Assembly (NCBI GenBank): GCA_964527835.1
Contig: CAZGNV010000005.1
Span: 1-64,000, forward strand
Direction: 5' to 3'
From: JAFDCJ01 sp964527835
GTDB lineage: Bacteria > Desulfobacterota > Desulfobacteria > Desulfobacterales > JAFDCJ01
DNA: 64,000 nt
Below the pieces are notes generated by a model. It saw only the letters and a program-made list of their open reading frames with translations, searched no databases and was not told the origin of the DNA. The first letter of the stretch is position 1, and the number at the start of each line of letters is the position of its first letter. Both the position numbers and the translations under genes were made by a program. Of this stretch, positions 1 through 9,400 are shown piece after piece.

Positions 1-783
1 CCTTTTTGTTTTGGAGGAAACTATATCAAAGCAGTTTGTCAGATCCGGACAATCGTAGCCTTTTTTTGCGGGATAGGCCCGATAAACGATGATTAAGTCA
101 ATTTTTTAACGAACAAACAGAACCTATCGGTAGCTGCCAACAAAAAATACTCCTGTCCTTAAATCACAATTTAATACTCCAACCGCGTCCACGGCCTTGC
201 ACTGCAGCTTTTCTTAAAAATTCGAGTGAATCAAGTTAGCTAAAAAAGGAGGGACACAGGCCTCTGTTTTTCGATCCAGAACAATAGAGCCTTCCCAATA
301 CTACCATTAAAAAGCAATTTAAGTCTTTACCTGACAACGCAATTATAAAAGGGGAAATGATACCTGAGCAATTATTCCTCGCAAATATTTTTTAGCGTAA
401 TTTCAGAGGTTTAAATTTTTTTTAGTTTTTTTTGGAATTTAATTAAGTTTTTTTTTACCAGCCGATAAGAAAAACAAGGCACATTAGCGTCTTAGATTGC
501 ATTATGCTAAAAAAAAACCGGATCTCCTGACCAGCATCTCTAAGCTTACTTCATCTGATCTGCTTTAACCGATTTTTCCGGTACCAATTATTTCCGTCTT
601 AGACTAGCATAAAAGTAATTTATAAAAAAGCTATCTATGGCCCAAATCATTGACAGAAGAAACCAGATAAGAGCAAGCCCGGTGTGTTCAAAAGCGATCA
701 ACCGGCATTAAATTATTTTTTTGATCAAAGCAGCTTCATTAAATTATGGCAAAAACTTAAATTTATAAACAAAGGAGAGAAAA
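1..783. other. AT-rich non-coding leader region
   Basis: No convincing reading frame is visible. The stretch is AT-rich, with long T and A runs around 415-455 and 506-518, but none follows a clear stem, so no terminator is called. The only recognisable signal is a strong Shine-Dalgarno AAAGGAGAG just before the first gene at 784. Confidence 0.6.
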
Positions 784-1416
784 ATGAAACCGAGAAAGTA
801 TGCATTAACGAAAATTGTTTTGGGTTTATTGTTAGCAACTGCAATGCTTATTGGCTGTTCCAGCACCAGCAAAGATGTTAAGGAAAGCGATGGTTATTCG
901 GAATATTGCTGGGATAAATATGTAAAAAATCAGCCCAAAAAAGAAATCAAACCAATTGAAGTCGAAGAAGTTGACAGAGTAAGGTTTACTATTTGCGACA
1001 TCTATAAAACAACTGGTGAACTGGCTGTCTCGTACGACGAAAAAGTTAAAAACAGCGCAGAATATCACCAATGGCTTAAACTCACCGAAACCATGACAGA
1101 AGAAGAAAGAGATAATTTTTGGAATAACAAGTTAAATCCAATCGATAGAGAAGCAATCTTAAAATTTAACCAAGCAAATGAGGAGACATATGCGAAAGCG
1201 GTTTCCATGTTGCCCAAAGCGCTGGAGTTGCTAGATAATATTAAGAAACTTGATTTTAAGCAAGTTTCCAAAAAGGCGGGTATGAATGTGTTTAAGGCAA
1301 GATCTATCATTTCAGGCCTCGATGACTCTAAAGATCAAATTGTATATACGGTGGAAGTTTTAAAATTGATGAAAGATGAATATAACATGTATCAAAAGTT
1401 TAAAAATCAAGGTTAA
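784..1416 (+). CDS. Putative lipoprotein, unrecognised family
   Basis: This 210-residue protein starts after a strong AAAGGAGAG ribosome site. Residues 1-25 form a lipoprotein signal (basic start, hydrophobic stretch, lipobox MLIGC with the acylated Cys at 25), so the mature protein should be anchored to the inner or outer membrane facing the periplasm. The rest is charged, Lys/Glu-rich and probably mostly helical. I do not recognise the family. It is the first gene of an AT-rich run of five secreted-protein genes and may be co-transcribed with the next lipoprotein, from which it is separated by a 12-bp hairpin. Membrane anchoring is secure; function is unknown. Confidence 0.8.
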   Translation: MKPRKYALTKIVLGLLLATAMLIGCSSTSKDVKESDGYSEYCWDKYVKNQPKKEIKPIEVEEVDRVRFTICDIYKTTGELAVSYDEKVKNSAEYHQWLKLTETMTEEERDNFWNNKLNPIDREAILKFNQANEETYAKAVSMLPKALELLDNIKKLDFKQVSKKAGMNVFKARSIISGLDDSKDQIVYTVEVLKLMKDEYNMYQKFKNQG

Positions 1417-1441
1417 CACCCTGTATTCAGCGAAATAACAG

Positions 1442-1468
1442 AACTCCCGGCTTCCAAAGCCGGGAGTT
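1442..1468 (+). other. Perfect intergenic hairpin between two lipoprotein genes
   Basis: The stem AACTCCCGGCTT (1442-1453) pairs exactly with AAGCCGGGAGTT (1457-1468) around a 3-nt loop. No T-run follows, so it resembles an mRNA processing or stabilising hairpin, or a weak pause, more than a classical terminator. It is GC-rich in an otherwise AT-rich region. Confidence 0.6.
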
Positions 1469-1487
1469 ATTAACAAAAGGATGAAAA

Positions 1488-2543
1488 ATGAAAAAGAAAA
1501 TTTTATCGAAATTTGTCATCTTTCTGGGTTTATTGAACTTTTTGCTTTTGGGTTGTGCAACCCCAGGCCCGATGACCAAATCTTCCAGCTTTAAGCGCAA
1601 TGAATCTAAAAAATTAGTTTCAAGTGACAAAGAGGCGCTAATGAAAAGCGCAAATATAGAATTACCGGATAATTATGATGTCAATTATTTCCGAAAAGTC
1701 GGACTTGCTGTATATTTAGAGCAACTTTCCTTTACAAAAAATTCTCTGGTGCAACCAACAACACTAAACGCGCAGGCAATCAACACGCTACTTGAAAATG
1801 AAATCAGCAGAACCAAACGATTTACAGTCTTTACCAGACAGACAGGAGCTATCGACAGAGAAAACGCATTTCAGTTAATTAGAGGTTCTGAAGAAGATGA
1901 GCTGTCAATTGCAGGAAATCAAAAAATCAAAAATCCGGATAGCGTGCTCGCGGTTACTGCAATTGTTGGCTATGAGAAAAAAAGACTGCATGACCACAAA
2001 AAAATTACATTCTCGGTTAAGATAACTTCCAGTATAAAGGACCCCAGAACTTTTGAAATCAAACAAAGCTTTCCCCCGATTTATGTAAAATCCAAGCCAA
2101 AAATTTATTTTGAAAGTATGAGTGGAAAGCATTTAGGTGGATTTAATATTAAGGACCCTCAACAGCTGTTGGATGCCTATCTAGAGCCTATGAGTGAGGC
2201 AATTGCTCTATTAGTCAACAGGGTTGGCAATTATTATCCCTGCGGTGGGCGCGTGACAAATTATCGTAATGGCCGTTTTGCAATTGACAGAGGTATCAAG
2301 CACGGTTTTTCAACTCGTCAGACGGTAATTCTGTTTGTTGACGATGATGGCATAATCACGCCCATCGCTTCAGGAGAAGTTACACCATCAGCCGAAAAGA
2401 GTGCAGGAAGAATTTTAAAATGGAAAAATGAGCTTTACGCAGCCAAAATTAGAAGCCAAATGGATTATGCTGGCAAGGAGTTTTTAAAAACTCAGGAAAT
2501 CTATGCGGTATCTGCTGGAATGCCCGAAGATTACGAGTACTGA
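1488..2543 (+). CDS. CsgG/LpoB-like outer-membrane lipoprotein
   Basis: This 351-residue protein begins with a lipoprotein signal ending in LLLGC (Cys 23). Residues about 60-210 follow the pattern of the CsgG/LpoB fold: a beta strand (VGLAVYLEQL), a helix leading into a strand (LLENEISRTKRFTVFTRQ), then a strand-rich part. Residues about 245-345 (GRVTNYRNGRFAIDRGIKHG and following) resemble the C-terminal small beta domain of FlgT-like proteins. CsgG/LpoB-type lipoproteins act as export pores or as activators of envelope enzymes; which applies here cannot be read from sequence. It belongs to an AT-rich envelope cluster, with a 198-bp gap before the next gene. Confidence 0.6.
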   Translation: MKKKILSKFVIFLGLLNFLLLGCATPGPMTKSSSFKRNESKKLVSSDKEALMKSANIELPDNYDVNYFRKVGLAVYLEQLSFTKNSLVQPTTLNAQAINTLLENEISRTKRFTVFTRQTGAIDRENAFQLIRGSEEDELSIAGNQKIKNPDSVLAVTAIVGYEKKRLHDHKKITFSVKITSSIKDPRTFEIKQSFPPIYVKSKPKIYFESMSGKHLGGFNIKDPQQLLDAYLEPMSEAIALLVNRVGNYYPCGGRVTNYRNGRFAIDRGIKHGFSTRQTVILFVDDDGIITPIASGEVTPSAEKSAGRILKWKNELYAAKIRSQMDYAGKEFLKTQEIYAVSAGMPEDYEY

Positions 2544-2741
2544 TTAATATATGCATAGTAAGATTAGGTTTCCTCCTCAATTAGGTAGAACCTAAGTGCA
2601 TAACCAAATTTTGTTGCTTGTGCGGGTATGCCATCTCTCCCAGCTCACAGGCTCATGATTTCCTCACCACCAATTACAAAGGGAGCCGGCTTTTTATTTG
2701 CCCCTAAATAAATATGAAATCAATAATTTGGGAGTTCCATA

Positions 2742-4343
2742 ATGATTATTTTAAAAAATCTTCGTAAAGTAGGATTTTTTCTTTTATTGTTATTCGTTAT
2801 TATTTTTTCTGCCGATTATAGTCAATGCGCTTCTAATGCGAAAAGCAAGTTTGCATGGGATGAAAATATTTTTGAAATAGTGGCCGAACTCGGATCCAAC
2901 GGAGGCGGCGTACGTGCAAGTCATGATACTATTCACGGTAATTATATAGTTGCTTTATCGTTTTATCCAGCCAAAGGCGACTTAACCCAGGCCTATGAAG
3001 CTGCGAGATTAGACGCTTTAAAGGAAATTAGCCATTTTATCAATGGTGTCGAAGTCTCTGGGCAGACAAAAATGAAATCTGGCGAATCCTATCGATATCA
3101 GAACGGTCAGGAATCATCTTCCCTTTACGAAGAATTTTTATCTGTAACCAAAACTTATTTTAAAGGCAACGTTGCCGGTGCACAAACTTGGAAAAAAGCT
3201 ACAAAGGGAAAAAAAGTATATGTTGTGATGTTGTTAGATGAAACCGGTCTTAAACAGCGGGGCGTATTCAAAAAATTGGGCGCCACTGATGTTTCAAAAT
3301 CAAGCAATTCATCCGGTAGCTTCAGTTCGGCGCAACGAAATAACTTTATATCCGGCCCGTCTACCGGTGGAAGGGACCAGCTTGTTACCGTAACAGGTAT
3401 TGCACCCATGCGCGACGGCAGCACGGCAACTGCAAGAAATGAGGCCATTAGAGATGCATTGAGAAATGCCGTCCAACAGGTTAACGGTGTTATTATCCAA
3501 GGTAGATCTGGACGATGGGGTAAACACGTTTCCAATGCTATTTCTTCAAGAACTGAGGGCTATATTTCAACATATAAGGTTTTGAAGGAAGGCCCAAGAT
3601 ATGGCGATTATGAGGTCATGATAGAGGCGGTTGTTAATCGTTCAGCGTTAGTAAGAGATGTAGATTTGTATCTCGAAGCTTTAGCCTCCCCAACCTTTAA
3701 AGTTAATGCACCAGGCAGATACTATAACTGGTTCTCAAGTGAGCTGAAAAAAATCGGATTTAACATTATCGGTCGAAATGGGAATGCTTCTCATGCGTTT
3801 GAGATTGCAATAAACCAACATGAAGTTCCAAATTCAGTTGGTGGGCCTTCAGCGTATTCAACCGAAATTGCGGTGAATTTAGTCGATCTAAAGAATAGTG
3901 AGATTTTGTTTACGATCAGGAATAATCCGCAACGAACTCAAATCTTTCTGTCGTCAAAGGCTGTAAGCAAGGTTGCATCTGAAAAGGCTGCTATGAAGCA
4001 ATTAAAAAAGAAAATGACTGCAGAAATCATTAATGCTTTAGCACAAAGATCAAGGACTGGCCAAGTTTATAACATCTTAATTAGAAACGCAAACAGACGG
4101 GATTATAGGCTTTTTAAACATTGTCTTGAATCAGGTGGCGAAGGACGAATCATCTCATGGAATTATAGCTCTAAAAACAAATCTTTAAGTTTAAAGTATA
4201 GGTTCCCAGGTAGCCTGTCACAGGCTTTTGATGGGGTCCTGCATCAATTATATGACGCCTATAAACTGGAAGGTAAACGACGCAAACCAAAAGCTGAAAA
4301 GATAGGAACCCATGAAGCTATTTTTGAAATAATAGGAAGTTAA
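2742..4343 (+). CDS. Secreted FlgT/LPP20-like protein
   Basis: This 533-residue protein has a cleavable signal peptide (hydrophobic 10-28, cleavage near SQCAS). Two units share the pattern of FlgT N-terminal/LPP20 domains: one around residues 65-175 (YEAARLDALKEISHFINGVE ... VYVVMLLD) and one around 215-310 (ARNEAIRDALRNAVQQVNGV ... YEVMIEAVVN). A later strand-rich part (about 320-420) resembles a CsgG-like domain. In known FlgT proteins such domains build a periplasmic or outer-membrane ring; no flagellar genes are present here, so another envelope assembly is more likely. It is followed after 21 bp by the next secreted protein. Confidence 0.55.
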   Translation: MIILKNLRKVGFFLLLLFVIIFSADYSQCASNAKSKFAWDENIFEIVAELGSNGGGVRASHDTIHGNYIVALSFYPAKGDLTQAYEAARLDALKEISHFINGVEVSGQTKMKSGESYRYQNGQESSSLYEEFLSVTKTYFKGNVAGAQTWKKATKGKKVYVVMLLDETGLKQRGVFKKLGATDVSKSSNSSGSFSSAQRNNFISGPSTGGRDQLVTVTGIAPMRDGSTATARNEAIRDALRNAVQQVNGVIIQGRSGRWGKHVSNAISSRTEGYISTYKVLKEGPRYGDYEVMIEAVVNRSALVRDVDLYLEALASPTFKVNAPGRYYNWFSSELKKIGFNIIGRNGNASHAFEIAINQHEVPNSVGGPSAYSTEIAVNLVDLKNSEILFTIRNNPQRTQIFLSSKAVSKVASEKAAMKQLKKKMTAEIINALAQRSRTGQVYNILIRNANRRDYRLFKHCLESGGEGRIISWNYSSKNKSLSLKYRFPGSLSQAFDGVLHQLYDAYKLEGKRRKPKAEKIGTHEAIFEIIGS

Positions 4344-4364
4344 TAAATTAAACCGGGAGGGAAT

Positions 4365-5723
4365 ATGAAAAGAATATCTTATCTTATTTTAGGACTTCTG
4401 ATCTTAGTTTACATGAGTGTATTGTCTGTGCCGCCTGTCTATTCAGCGGCTTCTGTTAAAGAACCGGAATTTCAGATTGATACGGATAGTGAAAATACTT
4501 CCGCGAAGAAGACTGCCAAGGATATGGCAGATGAATTTTTGGCTAAAAAAGGCTGGCAAGAAGGAGAAAATATAAAGTCGAATGGCAAAAAGTTTTACAT
4601 CGGAATCGGTGAAGGCTCAATCCAGGCGCCAATAAATCACCCTCGCTATCTGCAAGCAAGAATTAACGCTTTTGAAAAGGCGTTTGCAAAGTCGAAACAG
4701 GAACTTGCAGAATTTATAGGGACAGAAATATCCAATACCTTGATTAGAAAATATTCTGAACCAAATGCAAATGAGGAGTCTGAGGACACCGAGTCTTCCT
4801 CTGGATCTGAATCTGCAATTATTGATAAGTTAAGTATGTTTGCTCATGCTAAGTTGGACAAAATGCTCAAAGCAGAGGGTGTCAATCCAAAGGAAGCTGA
4901 TACTGATCAGATTGCAGAAGTTTTACCTGCTATCGCAACAAGTGAAGAGTTTAAAAAGATGACCAATACCATGGCTAAAACTTACCTATCTGGATTGCAA
5001 GTGTTTAAGTGTTTTGAAGGACCGGGAGAAGGGCAAGGGTACGCGATAGTTGTCGTAACGATTTATAGTGATAAGCTAAGGGAAATGGCTTCGTCAATAT
5101 ACACAGGTAAAAAACCCAAAATCAAAGCCCCTAAGAAACCGATCCAAAAGCAAATACCGATAGATAATAATATTTTAATGCAAACATTCGGTATTCAACA
5201 AAAGATTGATGAAAACGGTAATTTGGTTCTGGTAGCGTTTGCCCAAGGCGCCCCAAGAACATCTTCTAGCAATTCAATATCAATGGCCTATCGAAAGGCA
5301 AAAATCGCAGGAATGGGCTATATTCGCAGTTTTGCCGGAGAAAATTATATGACAACCAGTGATGCCATAAATGCTGAAACAACCACAGAATTTGATGACA
5401 ACACAAAGAATTATAGGGAGCAAAGTAAATTTGATGATATCATAAAATCGTATAGCCAAAAGCTGAATATATCTGGAATTAAAACCCTTAAAAAGTGGAA
5501 GCACATACACCCGCTAACTGGTAAAAAGGTTGCCGGAGTGGTGTTGGCATGGTCACCCCAATCAGCTGCGAGAGCCAAAGCACTAGGAAAAACATTGAAT
5601 TCAAACGCTCACCAAGGAGTTGGTACCACAGCCTCATCTAGAAACTCGACCTATAGCAGGAAGAAACTTGATCACGCTGGACTCACTGGATCTGGAGCTG
5701 AGGCCGATGAAGATGCATTTTAG
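4365..5723 (+). CDS. Secreted protein with LPP20/DUF6844-like domains
   Basis: This 452-residue protein is preceded by GGGAGG. A signal peptide occupies residues 1-28. Residues about 65-130 carry a FYIGIGEG motif and then an Ala-rich helix (YLQARINAFEKAFAKSKQEL), as in LPP20/DUF6844-type proteins; an acidic Ser/Glu linker follows at about 135-160. A second unit at about 270-400 repeats the scheme (MAYRKAKIAGMGYIRSFAG, then a GKKVAGVVLAWSP strand). The domain label is tentative. It overlaps the start of the next gene by about 17 bp, so the two are probably translationally coupled in one envelope operon. Confidence 0.55.
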   Translation: MKRISYLILGLLILVYMSVLSVPPVYSAASVKEPEFQIDTDSENTSAKKTAKDMADEFLAKKGWQEGENIKSNGKKFYIGIGEGSIQAPINHPRYLQARINAFEKAFAKSKQELAEFIGTEISNTLIRKYSEPNANEESEDTESSSGSESAIIDKLSMFAHAKLDKMLKAEGVNPKEADTDQIAEVLPAIATSEEFKKMTNTMAKTYLSGLQVFKCFEGPGEGQGYAIVVVTIYSDKLREMASSIYTGKKPKIKAPKKPIQKQIPIDNNILMQTFGIQQKIDENGNLVLVAFAQGAPRTSSSNSISMAYRKAKIAGMGYIRSFAGENYMTTSDAINAETTTEFDDNTKNYREQSKFDDIIKSYSQKLNISGIKTLKKWKHIHPLTGKKVAGVVLAWSPQSAARAKALGKTLNSNAHQGVGTTASSRNSTYSRKKLDHAGLTGSGAEADEDAF

Positions 5724-7131
5724 AACATTTAAGATAAAGTTTTTTGTAATCTTATCTATAATATGTTCCGTGAATACTTCAGATGCAACTACTGCATCTG
5801 AAGTATTCCAAAAATGCAGAATACGAGTTTTATCGCAAGATATCACTCTTTTTAACAATTTTATCTTTTCAAAAGGAACTTCATTTCCAGCTACTGACTC
5901 ATCAAATTCTATCATATACGCCAAACGAAAAGCAAAACATCGTGCCTTTCTGATCCTATCCAATTACTTGATTACCCCAAAATTAAAAACTGGCACTCAT
6001 TTAACCGACTACCTTTCAAACAAACTTGCAAAAAAGTTGCATCAAGAACTTGTTAAATCCAAGAGTTCAAAACTTATAAAAGTAAGTGGCGTTTCTACTG
6101 TTTATTCTGATTTCGATGGGACCTGTGCAACAGTTGTTGTAGGTGCGCGGAAACAAAAAATAGAACATCTAAAAACCTCTGCAAAGTTGGATTTTAATCA
6201 CCTTCTCAAAGATCGTATTTGTGTTGAAAACTCCGAATTTGATCCATTTTTAGCCTATGAAATTTGTCCTGAAATAGATGGTCTTACTTATATTAGAAAG
6301 GCCATTAAGATGCATTTTGACAAGAATTATGGAAGCAACGTCGCAAAAATCATAAATTCAGAACCAATAGAAAACTTTTTTGATATTTGGCGGAACCGCT
6401 ATGAATACAGGAACAAATTGAATCATTCAACTTTAAAAAACCTTTCACTAGATGAAATTTTATTTTTTTTAAATGAAATGCCTTATGACCCTTTAATCAG
6501 TTACGCTGCAAGTGAAAAATTTCGACAATCCGGATTTATCAAAACCGCTTGCCTTTTTAATAATGCAGGAACAAAATTGTTTTACTCCGAAAAAAAGCTT
6601 GCCATCAATTATGACCACCTTGCTAGTTGCACAACTTCCGATTCGGTAAATGATATACAATTTATTATGACTATTAGCCCTGCCATTTCTGAGGCCTATT
6701 CAGCCTCTAATATTCAGTTCCCCTATGAGGCCGAATTTATAATCAAAAGCATAGGAACCATACCATCCAGCGAAACTAGAACTATTTCCAAGTTTTACTA
6801 TGAGGGGAATAGGTTTTTCCAGAACAATCATTTTCAAAAAGCGCTCGAAGCTTATTTCTATGCACTTGAAGATACATTGTCAGCCGATTTGTTAAACATG
6901 ATTGGCATGACCTTAATAAGATTGAATAACCATAAGCTAGCGATACCTTTTTTAAAGCAAGCACTATATTTTAACCCTCACCATAAATTTGCAGAGGTTA
7001 ATTTAGTAGAAGCTCTATCTTTATCTAATTTTAAGAAGTTAGCATTACAATGCCTGGAATCAGCAAAACAAAACCCTAACCTTGATGAATGGGGAAACCA
7101 CAAGCTTAAGCTTCTGAATAGGATTCTATAG
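5707..7131 (+). CDS. Secreted protein with C-terminal TPR repeats
   Basis: The start is placed at ATG 5707 (or 5713), inside the 3' end of the preceding gene, because translation from there yields a signal peptide (KIKFFVILSIICSVN). The N-terminal third contains AKRKAKHRAFLILSNYL and a later VSGVSTVYS / TVVVGAR segment, echoing the Ala-rich-helix and strand scheme of the two upstream proteins. Residues about 355-470 contain TPR-type helical pairs (FYYEGNRFFQNNHFQKALEA; IPFLKQALYFNPHH). It is probably a periplasmic or outer-membrane scaffold working with its neighbours. The specific function is not known. Confidence 0.6.
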   Translation: MKMHFRTFKIKFFVILSIICSVNTSDATTASEVFQKCRIRVLSQDITLFNNFIFSKGTSFPATDSSNSIIYAKRKAKHRAFLILSNYLITPKLKTGTHLTDYLSNKLAKKLHQELVKSKSSKLIKVSGVSTVYSDFDGTCATVVVGARKQKIEHLKTSAKLDFNHLLKDRICVENSEFDPFLAYEICPEIDGLTYIRKAIKMHFDKNYGSNVAKIINSEPIENFFDIWRNRYEYRNKLNHSTLKNLSLDEILFFLNEMPYDPLISYAASEKFRQSGFIKTACLFNNAGTKLFYSEKKLAINYDHLASCTTSDSVNDIQFIMTISPAISEAYSASNIQFPYEAEFIIKSIGTIPSSETRTISKFYYEGNRFFQNNHFQKALEAYFYALEDTLSADLLNMIGMTLIRLNNHKLAIPFLKQALYFNPHHKFAEVNLVEALSLSNFKKLALQCLESAKQNPNLDEWGNHKLKLLNRIL

Positions 7132-7764
7132 ATGGCAGAATTTAAAACCCATCTAACTGGTGGAATTGTTTCGGCGACTGGATTTTCGCTATTTGGTTTT
7201 TTGTCCAGCGCGCTGACACTGACTCAGGCTACTGCTGTTTTTATCATCGGCACCTTTGCCGGGCTGCTGCCGGATTTAGATAGTGACTCCGGAAAACCTC
7301 TTGCTTTTATTTTTCAGCTATTGTCGTTGATTTTGCCTGCGATGTTTTTTTATAGGGCAACTGAATTCACGGGCAGTTCACTGGAATTTCTAATCTGCTA
7401 TTTTACCCTGGCATACCTTTTCGTGAAATATGTCATTTGCGCGGCGATAAAAAAGTTGACTGTTCACAGAGGAATTATGCACAGCGTACCTTTCGCGGCG
7501 CTATGCGGCAGCCTTGGTTATCTGCTATTCAACTCTTCAGGGCAAAAAATGGCCTTTATTTCCGGATTAGCCTTATTTACAGGCTGTTTAATCCATTTGG
7601 TCCTGGATGAACTCAATTCTTTTACTGTGAAGTATAGATTTATTCCTGTTTTGAAAAATTCCAGCGGTACGGCTTTGAAATTGACCTCCCGTTCTTTATC
7701 GGCAACCATTTTTATGTATAGTATTCTCATTCTTGTTGTCATAAGCGGGATCATTGAAACTTAA
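7132..7764 (+). CDS. YdjM-like membrane-bound metal-dependent hydrolase
   Basis: This 210-residue membrane protein starts directly after the stop codon of the TPR gene, so it is very likely in the same operon. It has the hallmarks of the YdjM/DUF457 family: an early His in KTHLTGG, the acidic motif GLLPDLDSDSG after the second hydrophobic segment, and HRGIMHS in the middle. About five hydrophobic segments are visible. The family is annotated as LexA-regulated or metal-dependent hydrolase of the inner membrane; the substrate is unknown. Confidence 0.75.
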   Translation: MAEFKTHLTGGIVSATGFSLFGFLSSALTLTQATAVFIIGTFAGLLPDLDSDSGKPLAFIFQLLSLILPAMFFYRATEFTGSSLEFLICYFTLAYLFVKYVICAAIKKLTVHRGIMHSVPFAALCGSLGYLLFNSSGQKMAFISGLALFTGCLIHLVLDELNSFTVKYRFIPVLKNSSGTALKLTSRSLSATIFMYSILILVVISGIIET

Positions 7765-8003
7765 AACCACAATTTATATTAAAAAAAATAGGTTGTTATT
7801 ATCATGCAAAATAAATTGTCACTGCGCCTGCGGTATTTTTTTGACAATTCAATGTCAAAGGGGACCATCTCTCTTATCACCTGGCTCGCCACTTTTTCTG
7901 CCATTCATGATTTTAGCTAAACAAATTTGCGAATATACCGAATATAATAAATAGAATAAAATGGATATATGGATTAAAATATTGTAAGTTTGGGAGGATA
8001 AAA

Positions 8004-8582
8004 ATGAAGAGCAAAACAACGGCAATCATTCTGTCGATTTTTTTAGGCGGTATTGGTGTTCATCACTTTTATCTTGGCAATACCAAAAAAGGGGTGCTCT
8101 ACCTTGTGTTTTTCTGGACCACCGTCCCTGGTTTTTTAGCTCTGATTGATTTAATCGGTTATGCTACAATGTCGGCCGAAGACTTTAATTTGAAATACAA
8201 TTCCGGGTTACAACCCGCGCCAAACATGGCAGTTGCTCCCGCCCAAGCCGTACCATCATTTCAAGGCCAGAATCCTCCAGCAGTGATGCCTGCAACCGTT
8301 GAGACGGCCCAGGATGAATTTATCATCTATCTGAAATCAAACGCCCAAATCCTGCAACAAATTATTGAACACCACAAGCAAAACCAGAATGCGATTGCAC
8401 AGACGGTAGCGGCATCGATTGCGCAACCCCAACCTAATGTACAGCCCCCTGAAATTTCTCAGGTCTCAGACAAAATAGATATCTCATGTACCAGCTGTGG
8501 TCATACTTATAAAGGGATCAGTGTACAACATCGTGGAAAGACCGTGTCCTGTAAAAAGTGTCAACAAGCCATAACCATCTAG
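8004..8582 (+). CDS. TM2-domain protein with C-terminal zinc ribbon
   Basis: This 192-residue protein follows a GGGAGGA ribosome site. Residues 1-55 form a TM2 domain: a first helix with the GGIGVHHFYLGNTKKG motif, then a second helix ending in LIDLIGY. A Pro/Ala/Gln-rich linker and a helical stretch follow, and the C-terminus has a zinc-ribbon-like CTSCGHTY ... SCKKCQQ. TM2 proteins are small membrane proteins of uncertain role. It is the last clearly AT-rich gene before base composition shifts. Confidence 0.8.
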   Translation: MKSKTTAIILSIFLGGIGVHHFYLGNTKKGVLYLVFFWTTVPGFLALIDLIGYATMSAEDFNLKYNSGLQPAPNMAVAPAQAVPSFQGQNPPAVMPATVETAQDEFIIYLKSNAQILQQIIEHHKQNQNAIAQTVAASIAQPQPNVQPPEISQVSDKIDISCTSCGHTYKGISVQHRGKTVSCKKCQQAITI

Positions 8583-8633
8583 TTGAGTCCCGCCGTTTTT
8601 AACTGACCAGCGATTTCCACTGACTTGATACGA

Positions 8634-9128
8634 TCAAGCGATGATATCGTCCGGGGCAAAATTCCCTTTCTCGTGCTGCAGCAGCCATTGCTTGCGCCAT
8701 AGCCCGCTGCTGTAACCGGTCAGGCTGCCGTCGCTGCCGATGACCCGGTGGCAGGGGATGATGATGGCAATCGGGTTTTTGCCGTTGGCGGCCCCCACCG
8801 CCCGGCTGGCATTGGGTTTGCCGATGGCTCGGGCGATGTCGCCGTAAGAGACCACTGCGCCGAAGGGTATTTTCTCAAGCTCGCGCCAGACCGCCTGTTG
8901 AAATTCGGTGCCCCGGGGAGCCAGTTTTAAAAAAAATTCCCGGCGCCGGCCCTGGAAATACTCGTCGATCTGCTTGAGGCATTCCTTGACGCAAAAAGCG
9001 CGTTCGGCGCTCTCCGATCCCTGTTTTTCGACAAAGTCCAGCGAGAGGATGCAGTCCGCATCCCCGACAATTTTCAGGATTCCCAGCGGCGATTTGTAAT
9101 AGCTTGTAAATGTCTGCATGACCGGCAT
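8634..9128 (-). CDS. ogt: Methylated-DNA-protein cysteine S-methyltransferase
   Basis: This 164-residue suicide DNA-repair enzyme removes alkyl groups from O6 of guanine. The active-site motif IPCHRVIG is intact near residue 125, with the upstream helix-turn-helix (IPFGAVVSYGDIARAIGKP) and the N-terminal ribonuclease-like domain. The length matches Ogt/MGMT. It is alone on the minus strand, convergent with the TM2 gene. Confidence 0.92.
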   Translation of the reverse strand: MPVMQTFTSYYKSPLGILKIVGDADCILSLDFVEKQGSESAERAFCVKECLKQIDEYFQGRRREFFLKLAPRGTEFQQAVWRELEKIPFGAVVSYGDIARAIGKPNASRAVGAANGKNPIAIIIPCHRVIGSDGSLTGYSSGLWRKQWLLQHEKGNFAPDDIIA

Positions 9129-9400
9129 GTGCCTGCGAAGAAAATTTCAGCCCACAACGCAGTTTTAATCCCTGAGGATGTAAAGCACACTGAGCGGCAT
9201 GTCGTCAAGCAAAACTCCCACATGATTTATACCGCGGATCCCCCCGTCAGAAATCACCAGACAGTGGTTGTCTGTAATCCACCAAATTGTTTGTGCCGGC
9301 AAAAAAATTCAGCGGCCGGCGAAACTTTTTCGATCCTGGCGGGTTTAAGTCACCAACAAGGCGTTTTTCACACACAACAGCCGGGAAAGGAGAATTAAAA

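Noticed and set aside
410..460. T-runs as a possible terminator
   Set aside because: No stable stem precedes the T-runs; simple AT-rich sequence explains them.
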